Assembly: GCF_002251085.2 (NCBI RefSeq)
Contig: NZ_NOJZ02000021.1
Coordinates: 1-42,104 of the forward strand
Length of the DNA: 42,104 bases
Direction: 5' to 3'
Source of the DNA: Romboutsia maritimum
GTDB lineage: Bacteria; Bacillota; Clostridia; Peptostreptococcales; Peptostreptococcaceae
In this document: in pieces, positions 1 through 9,816 of the stretch
Numbering within the stretch: position 1 is the stretch's first letter
Layout: each line of letters begins with the position of its first letter
Made by a program: the position numbers and the translations under genes
The notes under the pieces: model-generated
The model's input: only the letters and a program-made list of their open reading frames with translations
What the model was told of the DNA's origin: nothing
Databases searched by the model: none

Positions 1-305
<305 letters not shown>

Positions 306-436
306 AAAGTTTTGATGGGCTCAGATACTGTTATATATCTGGCTTTGTTTGGTTGTTTCAAATTCTATAAATTAACCTACTGTTTAATTTTCAAAGTTCT
401 TCGTTTTGTTTTCCTTGTTTCTCAAGGACAAGTAAT
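306..436 (-). promoter_or_regulatory. rRNA operon leader with boxA-like element
   Basis: This is the transcribed leader between the rRNA promoter and 16S. At 380-400 the minus strand reads AGAACTTTGAAAATTAAACA, like the boxA antitermination element of Firmicutes rRNA leaders. A short inverted repeat (CAGATA/TATCTG, arms 322-327 and 336-341) lies just before 16S and may be part of the processing stem. No protein gene is supported here. Confidence 0.6.
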
Positions 437-465
437 ACTATACCACCTTTGAAAAATATGGTCAA
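437..465 (-). promoter_or_regulatory. rRNA operon promoter (sigma-A type)
   Basis: On the minus strand there is TTGACC (460-465), a 17-nt spacer and TATAGT (437-442). Both hexamers are near consensus with ideal spacing, and the site points into the 16S gene about 130 nt away. Confidence 0.85.
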
Positions 466-489
466 TACTTTTTTTAATTTTTTTTATAA

Positions 490-675
490 TTATTTTGCAA
501 TTTTTCTTCCTTTCGTACATAAATCTGCTTGAATACTAGGTTTGTTTATATTTTTATTAGATGTTTTTTTTGTAGAGTTAAAAATTTTCAGTGCATCACT
601 ACAAAAATAAACCATTATTTCTATAACTAAAAAGCTTATACATATAAGACATAACCAGTTAACTATTTCAAACAT
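490..675 (-). CDS. Small single-pass membrane protein, unknown function
   Basis: I do not recognise this 61-residue protein. Residues 1-26 are one hydrophobic segment (start MFEIVNWLCLICISFLVIEI). The rest is a short basic, Lys- and Asn-rich tail ending TKGRKIAK, expected in the cytoplasm. The ATG at 675 is chosen because GGAGGG lies 7 nt upstream; the longer reading from a TTG at 690 would put that Shine-Dalgarno sequence inside the coding region. It lies alone between the rRNA promoter and the end of lysS, transcribed in the same direction as both. The good ribosome-binding site is the main evidence that it is real. Confidence 0.55.
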   Translation of the reverse strand: MFEIVNWLCLICISFLVIEIMVYFCSDALKIFNSTKKTSNKNINKPSIQADLCTKGRKIAK

Positions 676-909
676 AATAAAACCCTCCAATAATCATTTT
701 TATATCTATTTCTTAACTTATATGTCTTTTTCCTTTATAAAAAATATATCTTAAATTCTCATAAAAATATAGCTTGTCTTATATTTTTCAACTTTTGATA
801 TTTTATTACATCAATATATATCAGTTTTTAATGTATATTGATGACTTTAACATTAATTTTTTCTAAGCTTTTTTCAAAATAAAAACAAATTAACTTATTT
901 TAAAATAAA
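676..909. other. AT-rich intergenic region with one inverted repeat
   Basis: No gene is visible. It contains a perfect 10-bp inverted repeat (CATCAATATA at 809-818, TATATTGATG at 834-843) without a following T-run, so it is not an obvious terminator. The promoter of the small membrane protein should lie here, but I see no convincing -35/-10 pair. Confidence 0.4.
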
Positions 910-949
910 AAAGAGTTATATTAAAATAATATCTTTAATATAACTCTTT
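910..949 (-). terminator. Terminator after lysS
   Basis: A perfect 15-bp stem (arms 910-924 and 935-949) with a 10-nt loop, followed on the minus strand by a T-rich tail. It begins about 22 nt after the lysS stop and closes the dusB-greA-lysS unit. Confidence 0.85.
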
Positions 950-971
950 CATGATTTTTAAAATTTTTAGC

Positions 972-2498
972 TTATTCTTCTATTTTATTTTGATTAGTTT
1001 CTATAGGTTTCATAGTAGGGAATAATAATACATCTCTGATTGATGCAGAGTTAGTTAATAACATCATAACTCTATCTATACCTATTCCTAATCCACCAGT
1101 AGGAGGTAAACCTACTTCAAGTGCATTTAAGAAGTCCTCATCCATATCACAAGCTTCATCATCACCTAGTTCTTTCTTTCTTAATTGATCCATAAATCTT
1201 CCTTTTTGGTCAATAGGGTCATTAAGTTCAGAGAAAGCATTTGCTAATTCCCATCTATTTGCGAAAGCTTCAAATCTATCAGTCTTTCTTGGGTCTTCTA
1301 CATTTCTCTTAGCTAAAGGTGATACTTCAACTGGGTGATGAGTTATAAATGTAGGTTGTATTAATTTATCTTCTCCAAACTCTTCGAAGAATGCATTTAT
1401 AACTTCTCCTCTTCTCATACCTGGAGTTAATTCTATTCCTTTTTCTTTAGCTATAGCTAAAGCTTCTTCATCTGTATCTATAGTAGAGAAATCTACACCT
1501 GTATATTCTTTAACACACTCTTCCATAGTCATTCTTTTCCATGGAGGTGTAAAATCTATTTCTATTCCTTGGTAATTTATTTTCATACTTCCAGTAGCTT
1601 CTTTAGCCATATGAGCAACAACATTTTCAGTTATATTCATCATGTCTGTATAATCTGCATATGCTTGGTATAATTCTATTGCTGTATACTCTGGATTATG
1701 CTTTATAGACATACCTTCATTTCTAAACATTCTACCCATTTCGTACACTTTATCAAATCCACCAACTATAAGTCTCTTTAAATATAACTCATTAGCTATT
1801 CTTAAGTACATTGGTATATCTAATGTATTATGGTGAGTTATAAACGGTTTAGCATTTGCTCCACCTGCTATTGTATTTAATATTGGAGTTTCAACTTCTA
1901 AGAATCCTCTTTCATCTAAATATGATCTTAAAGCTTTTAATGCTTTAGTTCTTATTAAGAAAGCTTCTTTTACTTCTGGATTTACTATTAAATCAACATA
2001 TCTTTGTCTATATCTTAAATCTGGATCTTTTAATCCATGATATTTTTCTGGTAATACTTGAAGAGATTTAGATAATAATATAACATTACTAGCTTTTACA
2101 GATATCTCTTCTCTTTTAGTTTTGAATACTGTTCCTTCAATACCTATTATATCTCCTATATCGTATGTAGAGAATATTGAATATTCTTCTTCCCCTATTG
2201 CATCTAATCTAACATAACATTGTATTCTTCCTTCTTGGTCTTGTAAATCTATAAAACCAGCTTTACCTTGTATTCTTTTGCTCATTATACGTCCAGCTAT
2301 TTTTACAACTGTACCTTCTGTAGTTTCAAAATTATTTTTTATTTCCATAGAATTACTAGTTCTATCATATCTACTTTGGTGGAAAGGGTCTCTTCCCATT
2401 TCTTGTAGTTTAGCTAATTTATCTCTTCTTACTTGAAGAACCTCACTAAGATTTTCTTGAGATTGTTCTTCTATAATATTTTGTTGATCTTTATTCAT
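972..2498 (-). CDS. lysS: Lysine--tRNA ligase, class II
   Basis: Charges tRNA-Lys with lysine using ATP, in the cytoplasm. The protein has 508 residues, normal for class II LysS. An OB-fold anticodon-binding domain spans about residues 63-145. The catalytic core shows motif 1 around [11 protein letters not shown] (163-173), motif 2 with FRNEG (258-262) and motif 3 with GLGIGIDR (to about 476). The ATG is preceded by GGAGGGAAG at good spacing. The gene follows greA after only 14 nt, so the two are surely co-transcribed, and a strong terminator follows. No T-box leader is seen. Confidence 0.98.
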   Translation of the reverse strand: MNKDQQNIIEEQSQENLSEVLQVRRDKLAKLQEMGRDPFHQSRYDRTSNSMEIKNNFETTEGTVVKIAGRIMSKRIQGKAGFIDLQDQEGRIQCYVRLDAIGEEEYSIFSTYDIGDIIGIEGTVFKTKREEISVKASNVILLSKSLQVLPEKYHGLKDPDLRYRQRYVDLIVNPEVKEAFLIRTKALKALRSYLDERGFLEVETPILNTIAGGANAKPFITHHNTLDIPMYLRIANELYLKRLIVGGFDKVYEMGRMFRNEGMSIKHNPEYTAIELYQAYADYTDMMNITENVVAHMAKEATGSMKINYQGIEIDFTPPWKRMTMEECVKEYTGVDFSTIDTDEEALAIAKEKGIELTPGMRRGEVINAFFEEFGEDKLIQPTFITHHPVEVSPLAKRNVEDPRKTDRFEAFANRWELANAFSELNDPIDQKGRFMDQLRKKELGDDEACDMDEDFLNALEVGLPPTGGLGIGIDRVMMLLTNSASIRDVLLFPTMKPIETNQNKIEE

Positions 2499-2512
2499 TT
2501 TCTTCCCTCCAT

Positions 2513-2992
2513 TTATCTTCTTATTTCTAGTATTTTAAACTTAGCAACCCCATCAGGAACGTGAACATCCACTACTTCTCCTGTACCTCTCCCTAATAGA
2601 GCTTTTCCAACAGGCGATTCATTAGATATTTTACCATCATATGGATCTGCTTCTGCTGAACCTACTATAGTATACTCAACTTCTTCATCAAACTCTATAT
2701 CATTAACTTTAACTATAGATCCTATTGTAACTTTATTTAAATCTATCTTACTTTCATCTATAATTGTAGCTTTTCTAATCATGTTTTCTAATTTCATTAT
2801 TCTTTCTTCTAATTGAGCTTGCTCATTTTTTGCTTCATCATACTCAGCATTCTCAGATATATCTCCAAAAGATATAGCTACTTTTATTCTCTCAGCAACT
2901 TCTCTTCTTTTAACTGCTTTTGAGTACTCTAGTTCTTCCTCTAATTTACTGTAACCTTCTTGAGTTAACAGTATTTCCTTGTTTTCTTCCAT
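2513..2992 (-). CDS. greA: Transcription elongation factor GreA
   Basis: Rescues backtracked RNA polymerase by stimulating cleavage of the transcript 3' end through the secondary channel. At 159 residues it has the family length. An N-terminal coiled-coil hairpin (about residues 10-75, with the acidic tip around [16 protein letters not shown]) is followed by the FKBP-like C-terminal domain ([18 protein letters not shown]). It lies 99 nt after dusB and 14 nt before lysS on the same strand. The nearest strong Shine-Dalgarno match (AAAGGAG) is about 11 nt before the ATG. Confidence 0.97.
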   Translation of the reverse strand: MEENKEILLTQEGYSKLEEELEYSKAVKRREVAERIKVAISFGDISENAEYDEAKNEQAQLEERIMKLENMIRKATIIDESKIDLNKVTIGSIVKVNDIEFDEEVEYTIVGSAEADPYDGKISNESPVGKALLGRGTGEVVDVHVPDGVAKFKILEIRR

Positions 2993-3091
2993 AACCCCTA
3001 CAACTCCTTTTCTATCTGCTTAGGAACCAACCTAATTATAGTTTAATTTTTTATACTTATTTTAATTTATGCGGTATATTATAAGTTACTC

Positions 3092-4066
3092 TTATTCTAA
3101 TGTCAAGGAGTGTTGCATATAGCTATTTAGCTTATCTATTACTTCTTCACAACTCTCTATCTTATTAATTTCATCTCTAACTTTAGCCGAATGTCTAAGA
3201 CCTTTTAAGTACCAAGCAATATGTTTTCTCATTTCTCTAACAGCTACATACTCTCCATGCTCTTTAACTGCTAGTTTTAAATGTTTAATAGCTGTATTCA
3301 TTTTTTCTTCAACTGTTGCTTCCGGTAAAATCTCTCCAGTCTGCATATAATGATTTATCCTCTTAAATATCCAAGGATTTCCTTGAGCACCTCTACCTAT
3401 CATTATAGCATCACAGTGAGTTTTGTCTAACATATTTATTGCATCTTCTACTTCAAAAACGTCACCATTCCCTATAACTGGTATACTTATATTGTTTTTA
3501 ATTTGAGATATTATGTCCCAATCTGCCTTGCCGGAGTAATATTGTTCCCTTGTTCTACCATGTATAGCTAATGCACTTATCCCACAATATTCTGCAATCT
3601 TTGCAATTTCAATAGCATTTATATTTTCGTCATCCCAACCTTTTCTAATTTTTACAGTAACAGGTTTTTTAGAATTTTTTACTACAGAAGTTAAAACCTG
3701 CTCTACTAGCTTAGGATTTTTCATTAGAGCTGATCCATCTCCATTTTTTATAACCTTAGGTGCTGGACACCCCATATTTATATCAAGTATTTCATTTGAA
3801 TAATCATTCATTATTTCAGCAGCTCTACCCATAAAGTCTGGATCAGATCCAAAAATTTGGACTGCAACAGGATGTTCTTTTTCTTCTATCTTAAGCATTT
3901 TTTTAGTATTTTCATCATCATAACAAAGTGCCTTTGCATTTATCATTTCAGTATAAAGTAATCCACAGTTTTGTTCTTTACATATTAGCCTAAAAGGAAG
4001 GTCTGTAACTCCTGCCATTGGTGATAAAAAAACTTTATTTTTTAATTCGACATTCCCTATCTTCAT
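3092..4066 (-). CDS. dusB: tRNA-dihydrouridine synthase (DusB type)
   Basis: An FMN-dependent enzyme that reduces specific uridines of tRNA to dihydrouridine with NADPH. The protein has 324 residues. The TIM-barrel start reads SPMAGVTDLPFR, and the catalytic cysteine is Cys100 in NMGCPAPKV, followed by GDGSALM. FMN-phosphate-binding GNGDV and MIGRGAQGNPW are present. The ATG has AAGGAG 7 nt upstream. It begins after the coaX terminator and precedes greA-lysS on the same strand, as in many Firmicutes. I assign the DusB subgroup from overall sequence, less surely than the Dus family itself. Confidence 0.93.
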   Translation of the reverse strand: MKIGNVELKNKVFLSPMAGVTDLPFRLICKEQNCGLLYTEMINAKALCYDDENTKKMLKIEEKEHPVAVQIFGSDPDFMGRAAEIMNDYSNEILDINMGCPAPKVIKNGDGSALMKNPKLVEQVLTSVVKNSKKPVTVKIRKGWDDENINAIEIAKIAEYCGISALAIHGRTREQYYSGKADWDIISQIKNNISIPVIGNGDVFEVEDAINMLDKTHCDAIMIGRGAQGNPWIFKRINHYMQTGEILPEATVEEKMNTAIKHLKLAVKEHGEYVAVREMRKHIAWYLKGLRHSAKVRDEINKIESCEEVIDKLNSYMQHSLTLE

Positions 4067-4151
4067 ATTTTTTCTCCTTATTTAATTATGATATTTTAAT
4101 TAAAGTTGTAGTTTTTATTATTTATATCCATAAGTCCATTCATTATCACAA

Positions 4152-4184
4152 AAAAGGAACTGGATTAATAATCCAATTCCTTTT
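4152..4184 (-). terminator. Terminator after coaX
   Basis: An inverted repeat with GGAACTGGATT and AATCCAATTCC cores (one G-T pair) flanked by A- and T-runs, starting directly after the coaX stop. On the minus strand it ends in a run of six T. It separates panT-coaX from dusB-greA-lysS. Confidence 0.85.
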
Positions 4185-4187
4185 CTA

Positions 4188-4958
4188 TTATTCCTTATTT
4201 TTCTCGTATATTAATCTTAAACCTTCTAAAGTTAAAAATTTATCTACATGATCTATACTTTTAGTTTCTGATGCTATTAATACAGCTAATCCACCTGTGG
4301 CAACTACTTTAATATTATCATAGTTTAGTTCTTTTTTCATCATTTCTATTATTTTATCTACCAACCCTACGTATCCGTAGATTATTCCAGATTGCATTGC
4401 TGATACAGTGTTTTTACAAATAGTAGTTCCAGACTTAATAAGTTCTACCCTAGGTAACTTTGATGCTCTTTGGAATAAAGCTTCACTTGATATCTTTATA
4501 CCCGGAGCTATCGTCCCTCCTAAATAGTCACCTTTATCTGAGATTGCACAAAATGTTGTGGCAGTTCCAAAATCAACTATTATAAGAGGAGCTTTATATT
4601 TATCTATACCAGCTACTGCATTTACTATTCTGTCAGCTCCAACTTGTTTTGGGTTATCATATTTAATATTTAATCCTGTTTTTATTCCAGGACCTACTAT
4701 CATAGGTTGTTTATTACAGTACTTTATACAGAAATTTTCAAGAGAATGCATAACATCAGGTACAACAGATGATATTATAATATCATCAATTACGCTAATA
4801 TCCATTTTTTCATACTGGAATAAACTATTTATTAGCATACCATATTCATCAGATGTTTTTTGTTTATCTGTATTAATTCTCCAATCCTTGATTAGTTCTT
4901 TATCTTTATATATACCTAAAACCATATTGGTATTTCCAATGTCGAATACTAAAAGCAT
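4188..4958 (-). CDS. coaX: Type III pantothenate kinase
   Basis: Phosphorylates pantothenate, the first step from vitamin B5 to coenzyme A. The protein has 256 residues. It shows the ASKHA-fold phosphate motifs DIGNTN (6-11) and DFGTATT (129-135), and the CoaX signature GADR (107-110) followed by IVNAVAG. Type III enzymes are not feedback-inhibited by CoA, so control by the leader would make sense. It starts 18 nt after panT, and a terminator follows the stop at once, so panT-coaX is a closed two-gene unit for pantothenate uptake and trapping. Confidence 0.96.
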   Translation of the reverse strand: MLLVFDIGNTNMVLGIYKDKELIKDWRINTDKQKTSDEYGMLINSLFQYEKMDISVIDDIIISSVVPDVMHSLENFCIKYCNKQPMIVGPGIKTGLNIKYDNPKQVGADRIVNAVAGIDKYKAPLIIVDFGTATTFCAISDKGDYLGGTIAPGIKISSEALFQRASKLPRVELIKSGTTICKNTVSAMQSGIIYGYVGLVDKIIEMMKKELNYDNIKVVATGGLAVLIASETKSIDHVDKFLTLEGLRLIYEKNKE

Positions 4959-4976
4959 ATATCATTAACCTTCTTT

Positions 4977-5576
4977 CTAATTTTTGCTTTTTTTAAGTAT
5001 AACCGCAACAGCAGATACTACTAAAGCTCCACCTACAGCTTCAGGTATTCCATTTGTTGCCGCAATTGTAAATATAAGTTTCTTTGCTGCAGATGCACTT
5101 TCTCCTAGAGCCTTTGCATATCTTTCTCCGTAAAGAACATAAAGCATTCCCAAAACACCAATGGTATTTGTAATTGCTCCAATTGCTCCTGCTACTAATC
5201 CAGATACATATACATTTTTAGTTACCTTAATAGCTAATCTGTATGAGTAATAAGCTAGTATTCCTATCAACACTCTTGGCAGTATAGATACTAGTGGATT
5301 AATAAATGGAAAAGATGTTATTGTAGGCATAGTAAGCGCTCTTAAAAGGCTCGTTGCACCAAATATAAAACCTACTACCATTCCTACTACTGGTCCTTCT
5401 ATTATAGCACCTATTATTACAGGTATATACATTGTAGTAATAGCTATAGGTCCTATTTGAATGTATCCTAAAAAAGGAACCATTGATAACATAATTGATA
5501 TAGCTGAAAGTATAGCTATTATAGTTATCCTTCTTACATTTACATTTTTTCTTGATGATGTTTGTGTTTCCATCAT
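4977..5576 (-). CDS. panT: ECF transporter S component, probably for pantothenate (PanT)
   Basis: A membrane substrate-binding subunit of an energy-coupling-factor vitamin transporter. The 199 residues contain about six hydrophobic segments, starting with ITIIAILSAISIMLSMVPFLG, and look like the ECF_trnsprt (DUF3816-type) family. The substrate is inferred from coaX 18 nt downstream and from the pan-like RNA in the leader; sequence alone would not tell it apart from other S components. The shared ECF ATPases and T component are not in the window. The first of two adjacent ATGs is taken; GGGGG lies 9 nt upstream and abuts the second leader hairpin. Confidence 0.82.
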   Translation of the reverse strand: MMETQTSSRKNVNVRRITIIAILSAISIMLSMVPFLGYIQIGPIAITTMYIPVIIGAIIEGPVVGMVVGFIFGATSLLRALTMPTITSFPFINPLVSILPRVLIGILAYYSYRLAIKVTKNVYVSGLVAGAIGAITNTIGVLGMLYVLYGERYAKALGESASAAKKLIFTIAATNGIPEAVGGALVVSAVAVILKKSKN

Positions 5577-5590
5577 AAAAATACACCCCC

Positions 5591-5699
5591 GTTCCAGCTC
5601 ATTACGATGCCGGACTTCTTAATTTTTTAATTTTTACTTAGTTTGTTACCCTTGATAATAAGTCAGGCTCCTAATTTATAGGATGCCAGCTGTAACAAA
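5591..5699 (-). ncRNA. Tandem pan-motif-like RNA hairpins in the panT-coaX leader
   Basis: Read on the minus strand, two hairpins share one plan. Hairpin 1 (5691 to 5661): AG, CTGGC, bulged A, TCCTA, 5-nt loop, TAGGA, GCCTG, bulged A, CT. Hairpin 2 (5615 to 5591): GT, CCGGC, bulged A, TC, 5-nt loop, GA, GCTGG, bulged A, AC. Each has one unpaired A on the 5' side and one on the 3' side at matching places. This fits my memory of the published pan motif (tandem stems with two conserved bulged As, ahead of pantothenate genes). Hairpin 1 is enclosed by TTTGTTAC/GTAACAAA (5692-5699 and 5642-5649). Hairpin 2 ends exactly where the panT Shine-Dalgarno G-run begins. Confidence 0.75.
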
Positions 5700-5703
5700 A
5701 ACA

Positions 5704-5732
5704 ATTTTATCAATAGGTAATGACATTGTCAA
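5704..5732 (-). promoter_or_regulatory. Promoter of panT-coaX
   Basis: Perfect TTGACA (5727-5732), a 17-nt spacer and TAAAAT (5704-5709) on the minus strand. Transcription should start near 5697, at the 5' strand of the stem enclosing the first leader hairpin. The site lies just past the stop of the upstream peptidase gene. Confidence 0.85.
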
Positions 5733-5738
5733 TAATTC

Positions 5739-6698
5739 TTATTCGCCAAATATTTCTTTATATGATAATATATTTCCTACACTTTCAGCATTTTTAATTG
5801 CATTTGTTATACTTTTTTCAACTACCTCTGTTGCTATACTTCCTAATAGCGTTAAATCTGTTTCTATTTCTCCTGTAGCCATTGTAAAAATAGTATCGCC
5901 ATCATGAGGTGTATGAATTGGGAAAATAGCCTTAGCATATCCATCGTGAGACATTTGAGATATCTTTTTACATTCAGCCTTATTTAACTTCGCATTAGTA
6001 ACTACTACTCCTATGGTTGTATTATCTATGCTAAATCCACCTTTTGTCCCACTTTGTTTCATTAGTTCATAACTATTAATTGTTTTTGTTTTTGTTTCAT
6101 CCAATGCTCCTGCTATAATTTTTCCATTTTCATAAATATCTCCAAAAGCATTAACCGCAATCAGAGCTGAAACTACTAGTCCACTCTCTAGTTTTATAGA
6201 ATAACTTCCTATTCCACCTTTCATTGCATAACCAGGCCCTTTTATTTTGCCTACCGTAGCCCCACAACCTGCTCCGTAGTTTCCTTGTTTCAAATTATTT
6301 GAATTAGCTAATTCACATGCTTTATATCCCATTTCTATACTCGGTCTACATTTATAGTCCCCTACTGCTAAATCAAATAAAACCGCCCCTACAACAATAG
6401 GAACTTTCCCTACTCCTACATCAAATCCAATTCCCTTTTCTTCTAAATACCGACTTACACCACAAGTAGATTCTAATCCAAAAGCTGACCCTCCAGAAAG
6501 TACAACTGCATGAACTTTTTGAACTAAATTTATAGGGTCTAATAAATCTGTTTCTCTAGTCCCTGGAGCAGACCCTCTAACATCCACACCGCAAACAGCT
6601 CCTTCTTCGCATATAACAACACTACATCCTGTTAAACCCTTCTTGTCTTCAACTTGTCCTACTTTAATGCCTTTAACATCTAGTATATTACTATACAT
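5739..6698 (-). CDS. P1 (S58/DmpA) family self-processing peptidase
   Basis: A member of the N-terminal-nucleophile family of DmpA and BapA aminopeptidases, which cleave themselves to form the active enzyme. The 319 residues show GSAPGTRETDLL (about 43-54), VLSGGSAFGL, GAGCGATVGK and the processing-site region NTTIGVVVTNA, in which a Thr should be the new N-terminal nucleophile. No signal peptide is seen. The physiological substrate cannot be told. The start overlaps the end of birA by 8 nt, so the two are translationally coupled. No terminator is evident between it and the panT promoter. Confidence 0.9.
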   Translation of the reverse strand: MYSNILDVKGIKVGQVEDKKGLTGCSVVICEEGAVCGVDVRGSAPGTRETDLLDPINLVQKVHAVVLSGGSAFGLESTCGVSRYLEEKGIGFDVGVGKVPIVVGAVLFDLAVGDYKCRPSIEMGYKACELANSNNLKQGNYGAGCGATVGKIKGPGYAMKGGIGSYSIKLESGLVVSALIAVNAFGDIYENGKIIAGALDETKTKTINSYELMKQSGTKGGFSIDNTTIGVVVTNAKLNKAECKKISQMSHDGYAKAIFPIHTPHDGDTIFTMATGEIETDLTLLGSIATEVVEKSITNAIKNAESVGNILSYKEIFGE

Positions 6699-7668
6699 AT
6701 CCTTTCTCTCCTCTTATTGAAACTTCACCCGATACAATTTCTTTAATAGAACCATTATCCTTTTCTACTATTAAATTCCCATCTTCATTTATATCTATAC
6801 ATTTAACTAATTCTCTATCTTCTCCTTGTAATATATATATCTTTTTACCAATTATAGCTGAATAATTCCTACAAACCTTTAATGTCTCTAATTTTGAATT
6901 TTTATGAATATAGTCAAAGTATAAAGTTTCAAATTCTTTTATTATAGCCTTAACTACATCTACTCTTGATAAATTGTATCCCTCTTTGTATAAAGAAGTA
7001 GCTATATTTTCTATTTCACTTGAAAATTCCATAGTTTTAACATTTATACCTATTCCTAAAACAACATAATTAATTCTTTCTATCTCTGCTGATAATTCCG
7101 TTAATATTCCACAAATTTTCTTGCCATTTACTATAACATCATTAGGCCATTTTATTTTCGTGTTTACTCCTAATGTATTAAGTGCTTTAGCTATACTAGC
7201 TCCTGCTATTAGAGTTATAAACGGCGCTTTATACGGTACAATATTCGGTTTTAATATTATACTCATCCATATACCCTCATGAGATTTAGAATGCCAATGT
7301 CTTCCTAGACGTCCTCTACCACTAGTTTGTTCTTCACTCACTATAGTAGTTCCTTCATTTTCATTAGTAGCTATTTGTTTTGCATAATCATTAGTTGAAT
7401 CTATAGTTTCAAAACTAATAACTTTTTTTCCTATTATATCAGTATCTAGCTCATGGCAAATATTGTTAGAAGCTAACAAATCACTCGGCCTTTCTGCTAG
7501 CCTATACCCTTTTCTATTTACAGATTCTATGTTATATCCTTCTTCTCTTAATGCTTTAATATGTTTCCATATTGCTGCTCGTGACACTCCTAGTTGTTTA
7601 GATAATTCTTCACCTGAAACAAACTCCATTCCACTTTCTAGTATTTTTTCTATTATTTTTTCTCTCAT
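6691..7668 (-). CDS. birA: Bifunctional biotin--protein ligase and biotin-operon repressor
   Basis: Makes biotinyl-AMP and attaches biotin to carboxylase subunits; the holo-repressor binds biotin-operon DNA. The 325 residues begin with a winged-HTH (about 5-60, SKQLGVSRAAIWKHIKALRE). The ligase domain has the biotinyl-AMP loop GRGRLGR (117-123) and KWPNDV (173-178), and an SH3-like C-terminal domain. The HTH shows that it is a class II (regulatory) BirA. AGAGGTG precedes the ATG. No biotin-synthesis gene is in the window, so its target operator is elsewhere. Confidence 0.96.
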   Translation of the reverse strand: MREKIIEKILESGMEFVSGEELSKQLGVSRAAIWKHIKALREEGYNIESVNRKGYRLAERPSDLLASNNICHELDTDIIGKKVISFETIDSTNDYAKQIATNENEGTTIVSEEQTSGRGRLGRHWHSKSHEGIWMSIILKPNIVPYKAPFITLIAGASIAKALNTLGVNTKIKWPNDVIVNGKKICGILTELSAEIERINYVVLGIGINVKTMEFSSEIENIATSLYKEGYNLSRVDVVKAIIKEFETLYFDYIHKNSKLETLKVCRNYSAIIGKKIYILQGEDRELVKCIDINEDGNLIVEKDNGSIKEIVSGEVSIRGEKGYV

Positions 7669-7792
7669 AATAACACCTCTAATTTATCTAGTTATGCACA
7701 TATAATAAAAGTATACATTACTATCTATAATTAAAAACCTATGTATATCCTTATAATTTAAATAATATTTCAATATATTCAATTAATTAAAA

Positions 7793-7821
7793 AAATAGGA
7801 TCTAAATAATAGATCCTATTT
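7793..7821 (-). terminator. Terminator after ftsH (symmetric)
   Basis: A perfect 12-bp stem (AAATAGGATCTA, 5-nt loop, TAGATCCTATTT), with an A-run on one side and a T-run on the other, so it could work in both directions. It starts just after the ftsH stop. Confidence 0.9.
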
Positions 7822-7828
7822 TTTTAAT

Positions 7829-9784
7829 TTATTTATCTTCTTCTGAATTTTCATGTTTTACATCTTCTTTTTTCATTAGGTCTACAGAAGATTTATTTTC
7901 TACAACATTTTCTCTATCTTCAGATTCATCTTCTTTTGTAACAACAGTCTCTTCTAGTTCTAAAGATAACTCTTTGTTAAATGCTTTTATAAATTGATCT
8001 GAGTCTAAAGTTTCATGTACTAATAACGCTTGAGCTACATATTCTAATTTATCCATATTATCTTCTAATATGTGTTTAGTCTCTCTGTATGCAACATCTA
8101 CTATACGTCTTATTTCCTTATCTATTTCAGAAGCAACTTCTTCAGAATAGTTTCTTTTACTTGTGAAACTATTTCCTAAGAATACTTCATCATCTCCATC
8201 TCCAAATACCATAGGACCAAGTTTTGAACTCATTCCATACTTAGTTACCATACCTCTAGCTATAGAAGTAACTCTTTCTAAGTCATTTGAAGCTCCTGTT
8301 GATATATCTTTTATAACTATTTCCTCAGCTACTCTTCCTCCAAGGGCCATAATTATAGTTTCTTTCATTTCATTTTTAGTTCCATACATCTTATCTTCAG
8401 TTGGAAGAGGTTCTGTAAATCCTCCTGCTCTTCCTCTTGGTATGATAGTTACTTGATGTACTGGACTTATATGTGGAAGTACATGCATACATATTGCATG
8501 ACCTGCTTCATGATAAGCTGTTAGTTTTCTATCTTTTTCACTTATAACTCTAGATTTTTTAGCTACACCAACCATAACTTTTGTTATAGCTTCTTCTATA
8601 GTTTCCATATGAATTTTCTTTTCTCTTCTTCTAGCTGTTAATATAGCTGATTCATTCATAATATTTTCTATATCTGCTGGAGTAAATCCAGGTGTTCTTC
8701 TTGCTAGAACTTCTGTTTTAACATCTTCTGCTAAAGGCTTATTTCTAGAGTGAACTTTAAATATAGCTTCTCTTCCTCTAACATCTGGTGCACCAACAAC
8801 TACTTCTCTATCAAATCTTCCTGGTCTAAGTAAAGCAGGGTCTAGTATATCAGGTCTATTTGTAGCTGCCATAATTATAATACCTTGGTTTACACCAAAT
8901 CCATCCATCTCAACTAGAAGCTGATTAAGAGTTTGCTCTCTTTCATCATGTCCACCACCAAGACCAGCGCCCCTTTTTCTACCAACAGCATCTATTTCAT
9001 CTATGAATATTATAGCTGGCGCATTTTTCTTAGCTTGCTCAAATAAATCTCTAACTCTAGATGCACCAACACCAACAAACATTTCAACGAAATCAGAACC
9101 ACTTATACTAAAGAATGGTACTCCTGCTTCTCCAGCAACTGCTCTTGATAAATATGTCTTACCTGTTCCTGGAGGTCCTACCATAAGTATCCCTTTTGGT
9201 ATTCTTGCTCCTAATTCAATATATCTCTTTGGATTTTTCAGAAAATCAACAACTTCTTGTAGATCTTCCTTTTCCTCTGTTAGACCTGCTACATCCTTAA
9301 ATGTAACTCTTGTCTTTTCATCATCTTTATGAACTTTGGCTTTTGATTTACCAAAACTCATAACCTTTCCGCCTCCACCTTGAGACTGATTCATAAATAC
9401 AAACCAGAATATTACCATGATGAATATTAACATCAATGTTGGTAACATATCTACAAACCATGGAGTTGATGGTTTTGCTTCTCCACCAAACACTAATTTA
9501 CCCTCTATTGTTTGCTGTAAAATATCATCTGAAAGCTTATCTCCCATTACTTCTTTAGGTACATATGATTTAAATTTAGCGTTTGTGTCTTTAACAGTTC
9601 CTTCTACTGAAGTTTCATTTACAAAATACAATCTAGAAATATTTCCTTTAGTTAATTGTGTATATACTTCAGAAAATTTCATTTCCTCTACTTTTTCTGT
9701 AGGATTACCTGAGAATTGGACTATTCCTACTATAATTATAAAAATCAGTAGGTAGAAACCTGCCCCTTTTAAAAGTTTATTCAA
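7829..9784 (-). CDS. ftsH: ATP-dependent zinc metalloprotease FtsH
   Basis: A membrane-anchored AAA+ protease that degrades misfolded and regulatory proteins. Two N-terminal membrane segments (about residues 8-24 and 113-131) flank an extracytoplasmic domain. Then come Walker A GPPGTGKT (about 203-210), Walker [10 protein letters not shown], the second region of homology with RPGRFDR, and the zinc site HEAGH. The true start is probably the TTG at 9784: AAAGGAGGG lies just before it, whereas the ATG at 9802 would have this Shine-Dalgarno sequence inside the coding region. This gives 651 residues. The gene lies 32 nt after tilS on the same strand, and a terminator follows. Confidence 0.97.
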   Translation of the reverse strand: MNKLLKGAGFYLLIFIIIVGIVQFSGNPTEKVEEMKFSEVYTQLTKGNISRLYFVNETSVEGTVKDTNAKFKSYVPKEVMGDKLSDDILQQTIEGKLVFGGEAKPSTPWFVDMLPTLMLIFIMVIFWFVFMNQSQGGGGKVMSFGKSKAKVHKDDEKTRVTFKDVAGLTEEKEDLQEVVDFLKNPKRYIELGARIPKGILMVGPPGTGKTYLSRAVAGEAGVPFFSISGSDFVEMFVGVGASRVRDLFEQAKKNAPAIIFIDEIDAVGRKRGAGLGGGHDEREQTLNQLLVEMDGFGVNQGIIIMAATNRPDILDPALLRPGRFDREVVVGAPDVRGREAIFKVHSRNKPLAEDVKTEVLARRTPGFTPADIENIMNESAILTARRREKKIHMETIEEAITKVMVGVAKKSRVISEKDRKLTAYHEAGHAICMHVLPHISPVHQVTIIPRGRAGGFTEPLPTEDKMYGTKNEMKETIIMALGGRVAEEIVIKDISTGASNDLERVTSIARGMVTKYGMSSKLGPMVFGDGDDEVFLGNSFTSKRNYSEEVASEIDKEIRRIVDVAYRETKHILEDNMDKLEYVAQALLVHETLDSDQFIKAFNKELSLELEETVVTKEDESEDRENVVENKSSVDLMKKEDVKHENSEEDK

Positions 9785-9816
9785 AAGAAGCCCTCCTTTC
9801 ATAAGTTGTTTTTATT

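Noticed and set aside
2499..2512. Possible T-box leader for lysS
   Set aside because: Only 14 nt separate lysS from greA, and no T-box sequence is present.
4558..4968. Plus-strand ORF of 136 codons opposite coaX
   Set aside because: It is antisense to a well-supported gene and has no ribosome-binding site or recognisable domain.
5299..5586. Minus-strand ORF in another frame over panT
   Set aside because: A frame-shadow of panT with Tyr/Asn-rich low-complexity sequence.
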